A DNA stretch of 64,000 bases from Roseithermus sacchariphilus (GTDB lineage Bacteria > Bacteroidota > Rhodothermia > Rhodothermales > MEBIC09517). The notes below the pieces were generated by a model. That model saw only the letters and a program-made list of their open reading frames with translations, ran no database searches and was not told where the DNA came from. Within the stretch, counting starts at the first letter, position 1, and each line of letters starts with the position of its first letter. A program made the position numbers and the translations under genes. Of this stretch, positions 59,792 to 64,000 are shown in pieces. The DNA is taken from NCBI GenBank assembly GCA_003285105.1, contig CP030158.1, positions 3,454,664 to 3,518,663 on the forward strand, given 5' to 3'.

Positions 59792-60637
59792 TCAGCGCAG
59801 GTAGAACCGGGGCGGCTGCTCTCCAACGAGGGCGCAGACCTCGACGTACGGCATGATCGGAGAGGCCTTGACCTTGGTCATGAGCACCTCCTCGATCTGG
59901 TAGAGCCCCGTCACGTCCTGCATGCTGACGGCGATGCGCACCGGCTTCGCCTCGCCACGGGTCAGATCCACCCGCTGGATGGAGCTGGCCGAGTAGCGGT
60001 GCATGTCCCCTACGGCCGGGTCCTTGCTGATGAGTTGCGGGATGCGCGAGCGCCCGCTGGCCATGTCCGTCCCATCGGCCACCATCACGATGCCGGCCTC
60101 GATGGAGTGCACGCGCACGGCCGCCATGTGGCCGACGATGACTTCGTGCGCCAGCGCACGCAGAAACACGCGCCGCGGATCTCCGGGCGGATAGAGCGCG
60201 GCCAGATACGCCTGAATGAAGCCGTCGGCCAGGCCGATCGAATGCCATTCGTGCTCCTGCCGGGCCACCCCCATGCCGACGTCGTGGAGGAAGCATCCCA
60301 GCGCGACGGCCACCTGCGCATCCTCGTACGTACCCACCTCCTCCGCTTCGATCGACATCGGCAGGCCGTCTTCGTGGAGCAGCCGCATGATCTTCAGCGC
60401 ATTGTAGGTGGTGATGCGCGCGTGGACCGGGCCGTGGTCGTTGTAGCCCAGCCGCCGCACGGATACCGTGTTGGCGTAGCTGTGATACAGATGGATCTCC
60501 TCGTCCACCAGAAGCCGGGCCAGCAGGTCGTGCACCTTTCCGGTGGTCCGGCTCAGTAGCGCTTCGTTCAGGCCCTGCTCCTTGGGGCTGACGGCCTTCC
60601 AACTGGGGTAGACGGATTCAGAACGTGCGGTTTCCAT
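59792..60637 (-). CDS. HD-domain phosphohydrolase
   Basis: 281 residues. The metal-binding HD superfamily pattern is present: YNDHGPVHARITTYNALKI (His), LGCFLHDVGMGVARQEHEWHS (HD plus His-x2-His-like), LAHEVIVGHMAAVRVHSIEAGIVMVADGTD (Asp). Around residues 180-225 is a possible nucleotide or metal loop. Such proteins hydrolyse nucleotides or phosphate esters; the substrate is unknown. The C-terminal 70 residues (VRIAVSMQDVTGLYQIEEVLMTKV) form a beta-rich extension. Start ATG 60637 preferred over the longer 60667 frame. It lies downstream of the rpsA terminator and may have its own promoter. Confidence 0.8.
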   Translation of the reverse strand: METARSESVYPSWKAVSPKEQGLNEALLSRTTGKVHDLLARLLVDEEIHLYHSYANTVSVRRLGYNDHGPVHARITTYNALKIMRLLHEDGLPMSIEAEEVGTYEDAQVAVALGCFLHDVGMGVARQEHEWHSIGLADGFIQAYLAALYPPGDPRRVFLRALAHEVIVGHMAAVRVHSIEAGIVMVADGTDMASGRSRIPQLISKDPAVGDMHRYSASSIQRVDLTRGEAKPVRIAVSMQDVTGLYQIEEVLMTKVKASPIMPYVEVCALVGEQPPRFYLR

Positions 60638-60650
60638 GGGGGTGTGTAGA

Positions 60651-60687
60651 AAGAAAGGGGGCGGCACCGGAATCGGAGCCGCCCCCT
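60651..60687 (-). terminator. Rho-independent terminator of rpsA
   Basis: 10-bp stem AGGGGGCGGC / GCCGCCCCCT with a 12-base loop and a TTTCTTT tail on the minus strand. It lies 29 bases past the rpsA stop. Confidence 0.92.
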
Positions 60688-60715
60688 GGTGGTCGTCATC
60701 AACCGTGTGACGGCC

Positions 60716-63121
60716 TCAGGCCGTTTTCTCGTCCTCTTCGTCCGCGGCCTCATCGGCGGCTTCCTCGGCCTCGGCCAGGGCCTCTTCGGCCTCCTCTGCC
60801 GCGGCCTCGGTCGCTTCGATCTCCGCAACGGACTCGCCGGACTCCGTCGCCGACACGGGCTTCTCGCCTTCGGCTTCGGAGGCGGTCTCCTCCGTCTCGG
60901 CCTGCACGGCTTCGGCCTCGGCTGCTTCCAGCTGGGCTTTCAGATCGGCCAGACCGCTCAGCTCGCCGAGCGTCGTCGGGCCGGTCGTCGCTTTCTGCTG
61001 GAATTCGCTGATTTCACGGCGCTGGCGGGCCTCCTCCTCGCGGCGCTCACGCTGCTCGCGCGTGCGCTCGGCGTGGGCGGCCGCCCGCTCCTTGGCCGTC
61101 TCGCTCAGGATGATCTCCTTCTGGTTCACATCGAAGCGAATGACCCGGACGCCGATCGTCCCCCCTTCCTCGTAGAAGTCCTGGAAGTTGTGGGAGTGCT
61201 TCAGCTCCGAGGCCGGAATGAAGGCTTCCACCTCCATCGGGAGCTCCACGACCAGGCCTTTGTCGGCCACCTTCTTGATACGGACCTCGTGATCCGTACC
61301 GACGGAGTAGACGTTGGCGAGGTCGTTCCAGGGGTTCGTCTGGATCTGCTTGTGACCCAGCGAGATCCGGCGCTCCTTCTCGTCGATGTTCAGGATGACC
61401 ACGTCCATGTCCTGGCCTTTCTTGGCCACCTCGCTGGGGTGGCGGATCTTCTTCGTCCAGGACAGGTCGCTGATGTGCACCAGGCCGTCGATGCCCGGCT
61501 CGATCTCCACGAAGACGCCAAAGTTGGTGATGTTGCGCACCTTGCCGCGCAGCACCGTCCCGGGCGGGTAGCGGTCGCTGATGCCGACCCACGGATCGGG
61601 CTCCAGCTGCTTCATGCCCAGGGAGATCTTCTTCCCTTCGTGGTCGATGTTGAGGATCTTGACCGGCACGATCTGCCCCAGCGCCACCTTCTGGCTCGGG
61701 TGCTTGATGTGCTCGGTCCAGCTCATCTCGGAGATGTGGACGAGCCCCTCGATGCCCTTCTCCAGCTCGACGAACGCGCCGTAGTCGGTGATCGAGACGA
61801 CTTTGCCCTCGACGACGTCGCCCTCGTGGAACTTCTCGCCGATGTTCTCCCACGGATGCGGCTGGAGCTGCTTGAGGCCAAGCGAGATGCGCTGGCGCTC
61901 CTTGTCGTAGTCCAGCACCACCACGTTGAGCTTCTCGTCCAGGTCGACCAGCTCGCTCGGGTGCGAGACGCGGCCCCAGGACAGGTCCGTGATGTGGAGC
62001 AGACCGTCGACGCCGCCCAGGTCGATGAAGACGCCGAAGTCGGTGATGTTCTTGACGGTGCCTTCGAGCACCTGGCCGGGCTCCATCGTCGAGAGGATCT
62101 TCTCGCGCTGCGCCTGCAGCTCCTTCTCGATGAGGGCTTTGTGCGAGACGACGATGTTCTCGTTGGCCGGGTTCAGCTTGACGATCTTGAACTCCATGCG
62201 CTTGTCCAGGTACGCGTCGAAGTCGCGCACCGGCCGCACGTCGATCTGCGAGCCCGGCAGGAAGGCCTCGACCTGGCCGACGTCCAGTTCGACGATCATG
62301 CCGCCTTTGATCCGGCGCACGATCGTGCCTTCGATCACTTCCTCGTTCTCGAAGATCTCCTCGATCCGCTGCCAGCGGCGCACCTTGTCGGCCTTCGTCT
62401 TGGAGATGACCGGCTGGCCCTGGCGGTCTTCGAAGTATTCGAGATAGACTTCGACTTCATCGCCCGGGGCGAGCTCGCGGTCGAACTCGTTCTTCGAGAC
62501 GATACCGTCGCTCTTGAACCCGAAGTCGACGACCACCTCTTTCTCGCCGACGCTCACGACGCGGCCTTTGACGATCTCCTGCTCGGAGACTTCGGTGAGG
62601 GTCTGGTCGATCAGCGCACGCAGTTCGTCGTAGCTCTGGGCGGCCTCTTCCTCTTCGGCTTCGGCCTCGGCGAGTTCTTCGAGCGTGACGACGCGGCCGG
62701 TGATCTCGCCGGTGTAACCGATGCGCCCGGCCAGTTCATCGACGGAGTCGATGGACACCGGCACATCCTCATCGGGCTGGCCCGTGACGCCCGCGTCTTC
62801 CGCGGCCGGCACGGACAGCTCTTCGGCGGCCGCCTCGACGGCTTCTTCGATCATCCGGGAGGCGCCGTCGCCTTCGACCTCGGCGGCCGGCTCGGCCTCG
62901 GCAGCCTCTGCCTCGGCGGACTCGGCCTCGGCGGACTCTGCCGATTCAGTTGTGGCTTCAGCCTCGGCGGCCTCCGTCGCTTCGGGGGTTTCCACGGCTT
63001 CAGCCGGCGCCTCCGTCACGTCGGTCGGTGCCTCGGCGGCTTCCGTGGCGGCTTCCGTGGCCGTCTGGGTTTCTCCGGAGGTCTCCGGAGCGTCCTGGGG
63101 TTTCTGCTGGTCTTCAGCCAT
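60716..63121 (-). CDS. rpsA: 30S ribosomal protein S1
   Basis: 801 residues, much longer than the usual ~560. Six S1 repeats are visible from ~170 onward (IVKGRVVSVGEKEVVVDFGFKSDG; VIEGTIVRRIKGGMIVELDVGQVEAFLPGSQID; VLEGTVKNITDFGVFIDLGGVDGLLHITDLSWG; VVEGKVVSITDYGAFVELEKGIEGLVHISEMSW; VLRGKVRNITNFGVFVEIEPGIDGLVHISDLSW; and HEVRIKKVADKGLVVELPMEVEAFIPASELKH). The N-terminal ~165 residues and the C-terminal ~100 are Glu/Ala-rich, low complexity. ATG 63121 (MAEDQQKPQD) follows GGAG; a longer upstream frame is not conserved. cmk is the next gene upstream, a common arrangement. Confidence 0.95.
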   Translation of the reverse strand: MAEDQQKPQDAPETSGETQTATEAATEAAEAPTDVTEAPAEAVETPEATEAAEAEATTESAESAEAESAEAEAAEAEPAAEVEGDGASRMIEEAVEAAAEELSVPAAEDAGVTGQPDEDVPVSIDSVDELAGRIGYTGEITGRVVTLEELAEAEAEEEEAAQSYDELRALIDQTLTEVSEQEIVKGRVVSVGEKEVVVDFGFKSDGIVSKNEFDRELAPGDEVEVYLEYFEDRQGQPVISKTKADKVRRWQRIEEIFENEEVIEGTIVRRIKGGMIVELDVGQVEAFLPGSQIDVRPVRDFDAYLDKRMEFKIVKLNPANENIVVSHKALIEKELQAQREKILSTMEPGQVLEGTVKNITDFGVFIDLGGVDGLLHITDLSWGRVSHPSELVDLDEKLNVVVLDYDKERQRISLGLKQLQPHPWENIGEKFHEGDVVEGKVVSITDYGAFVELEKGIEGLVHISEMSWTEHIKHPSQKVALGQIVPVKILNIDHEGKKISLGMKQLEPDPWVGISDRYPPGTVLRGKVRNITNFGVFVEIEPGIDGLVHISDLSWTKKIRHPSEVAKKGQDMDVVILNIDEKERRISLGHKQIQTNPWNDLANVYSVGTDHEVRIKKVADKGLVVELPMEVEAFIPASELKHSHNFQDFYEEGGTIGVRVIRFDVNQKEIILSETAKERAAAHAERTREQRERREEEARQRREISEFQQKATTGPTTLGELSGLADLKAQLEAAEAEAVQAETEETASEAEGEKPVSATESGESVAEIEATEAAAEEAEEALAEAEEAADEAADEEDEKTA

Positions 63122-63296
63122 ACGATTCTCCGGGCCTGTTGCACACGGGTACACGGTGGAACCACGGGGAGCTGCAACGTTGCCCTTGCTCTGGGTTACG
63201 TGCCTGCGCCGGAAAGCTCCCGATCCGGCCACACGGGCACGTCTAGGGTGAAACATACACGAACCGACCGGGCGGGGTCAGCGCCGCGGTCGAACT

Positions 63297-64000
63297 TTAT
63301 TTAACCGGAGTCGAAAGGTTGCGTTCCGCCGCGAGGCGCAACACCGCCTCCACCTGCTCGTCGATGGAGAGGCCGGACGTATCCAGGAGGACGGCATCGT
63401 CGGCCTTGCGAAGGGGAGCGACGGCGCGGCTCTGGTCGCGGGCGTCCCGGTCCTGCAACTCGGCCCGCACCTCGGCGAGGGACCGGTCCTGGCCTCGCGC
63501 GAGCCCCTCCTGGCGGCGCCGCCGGGCCCGCACGTCCAGATCGGCCACCAGGAAGACCTTCACGTCCGCCTCCGGGAACACCACCGTGCCGATGTCGCGC
63601 CCGTCGAGCACCACGCCGCGGCCCTGTTCGAGCTGGCGACGGGCGATCTGTCGCTGGGCCTCCACGAGTCGCTGCCTCACGGCGGGCAGCACGGCGGCGC
63701 GGCTGGCCAGCGCGCTCACGGCCGGCTCCCGGATGGCCTCGCTCACGTCCCGGCCGTTCAGCAGCGTGCGCATCCCGCCCTCGGCGGGCACGGCGCCCAC
63801 GTCCAGCGTCTCCAGAAACGCGGCCGGTGCCGCCTCTGGATCTTCGTATCCCGCTTCCAGGAAACCCAGGGCCACGGCCCGGTACATGGCGCCGGTGTCG
63901 AGGTACAGATACCCCAGACGCTCGGCCACGCGGCGGGCCGTCGTGCTCTTACCGGAGCCCGCGGGTCCGTCGATGGCGATAATGAGGGCGCTGGAAGAAG
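63297..64000 (-). CDS. cmk: Cytidylate kinase (start outside window)
   Basis: Partial at the right edge. From position 64000 the minus-strand frame reads SSSALIIAIDGPAGSGKSTTARRVAERLGYLYLDTGAMYR, so the P-loop GPAGSGKST lies inside the window and only the first few residues are missing. Downstream are the NMP-binding DVSEAIREPAVSALASRAAVLPAVRQRLVEAQRQ and GVVLDGRDIGTVVFPEADVKVFLVADLDVRARRR motifs of bacterial Cmk. It phosphorylates CMP and dCMP. The 175-base gap to rpsA has no obvious hairpin, so co-transcription is possible. Confidence 0.94.
   Translation of the reverse strand, partial: SSSALIIAIDGPAGSGKSTTARRVAERLGYLYLDTGAMYRAVALGFLEAGYEDPEAAPAAFLETLDVGAVPAEGGMRTLLNGRDVSEAIREPAVSALASRAAVLPAVRQRLVEAQRQIARRQLEQGRGVVLDGRDIGTVVFPEADVKVFLVADLDVRARRRRQEGLARGQDRSLAEVRAELQDRDARDQSRAVAPLRKADDAVLLDTSGLSIDEQVEAVLRLAAERNLSTPVK

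Overview
This is a GC-rich (roughly two thirds G+C by eye), densely packed bacterial chromosome segment. It most probably comes from the Rhodothermota/Bacteroidota side of the FCB group, in the neighbourhood of Rhodothermus and Salinibacter. The clues are a secreted subtilase with a C-terminal T9SS-type sorting domain, a CrtO-like ketolase next to a heterodimer-fused (CrtYcd-type) lycopene cyclase, a Bacteroidota-style stand-alone PruA, and acidic extensions on ribosomal protein S1 and IF-2. The genus is an inference; no rRNA or tRNA gene was seen.

Layout. 1-13.6 kb: a partial membrane/outer-membrane-like gene, a secreted amidohydrolase, gluQ, a RodZ-like HTH membrane protein, ligA, a sodium:solute symporter, a PgpH-type c-di-AMP phosphodiesterase, and a four-gene minus-strand cluster (2,4-diaminopentanoate-dehydrogenase-like oxidoreductase, membrane protein, zinc ribbon, GntR regulator). 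13.7-21.8 kb: pruA with a clear terminator, a LolC/E-like permease with moaD-moaE, purC, a LacI regulator, a divergent ThiD-like kinase and a sugar ABC ATPase. 21.8-24.3 kb is the accessory patch: an AT-rich stretch, a decayed RHH/PIN toxin-antitoxin pair, a NUMOD4/HNH-type endonuclease and a tyrosine recombinase. 24.35-27.5 kb: a translationally overlapped crtO-like, crtY and miaA set.

27.5-58 kb is almost entirely minus strand. Read in the direction of transcription it holds: aminotransferase, prfB (with the classic programmed frameshift), nadB, two terminators, rimP-nusA-infB-rbfA-truB-ribF-rpsO-pnp (the canonical translation/transcription-factor operon), an M16 protease, an NAD-dependent sugar epimerase, scpA-scpB-rluB, guaB interrupted by a LAGLIDADG intein, an M24 peptidase, a GT4 glycosyltransferase, the large subtilase, an RsbW-like anti-sigma kinase and a glycosyltransferase-methyltransferase fusion. 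58-64 kb: an aldehyde dehydrogenase, an HD-domain protein, rpsA and the start-truncated cmk.

The most unusual signal is not a gene. The exact 12-mer CCGTTATTGCAA occurs seven times (three + strand, four - strand), inside genes in all three reading frames, at gene starts and between genes, usually in small AT-rich patches within GC-rich DNA. Its frequency is far above chance for this base composition, and it looks like a dispersed signal sequence (DNA-uptake-sequence-like or HIP1-like). Other non-genic structures are a 21-bp tandem repeat (five copies) downstream of pnp and a heptamer-periodic inverted repeat between infB and rbfA.
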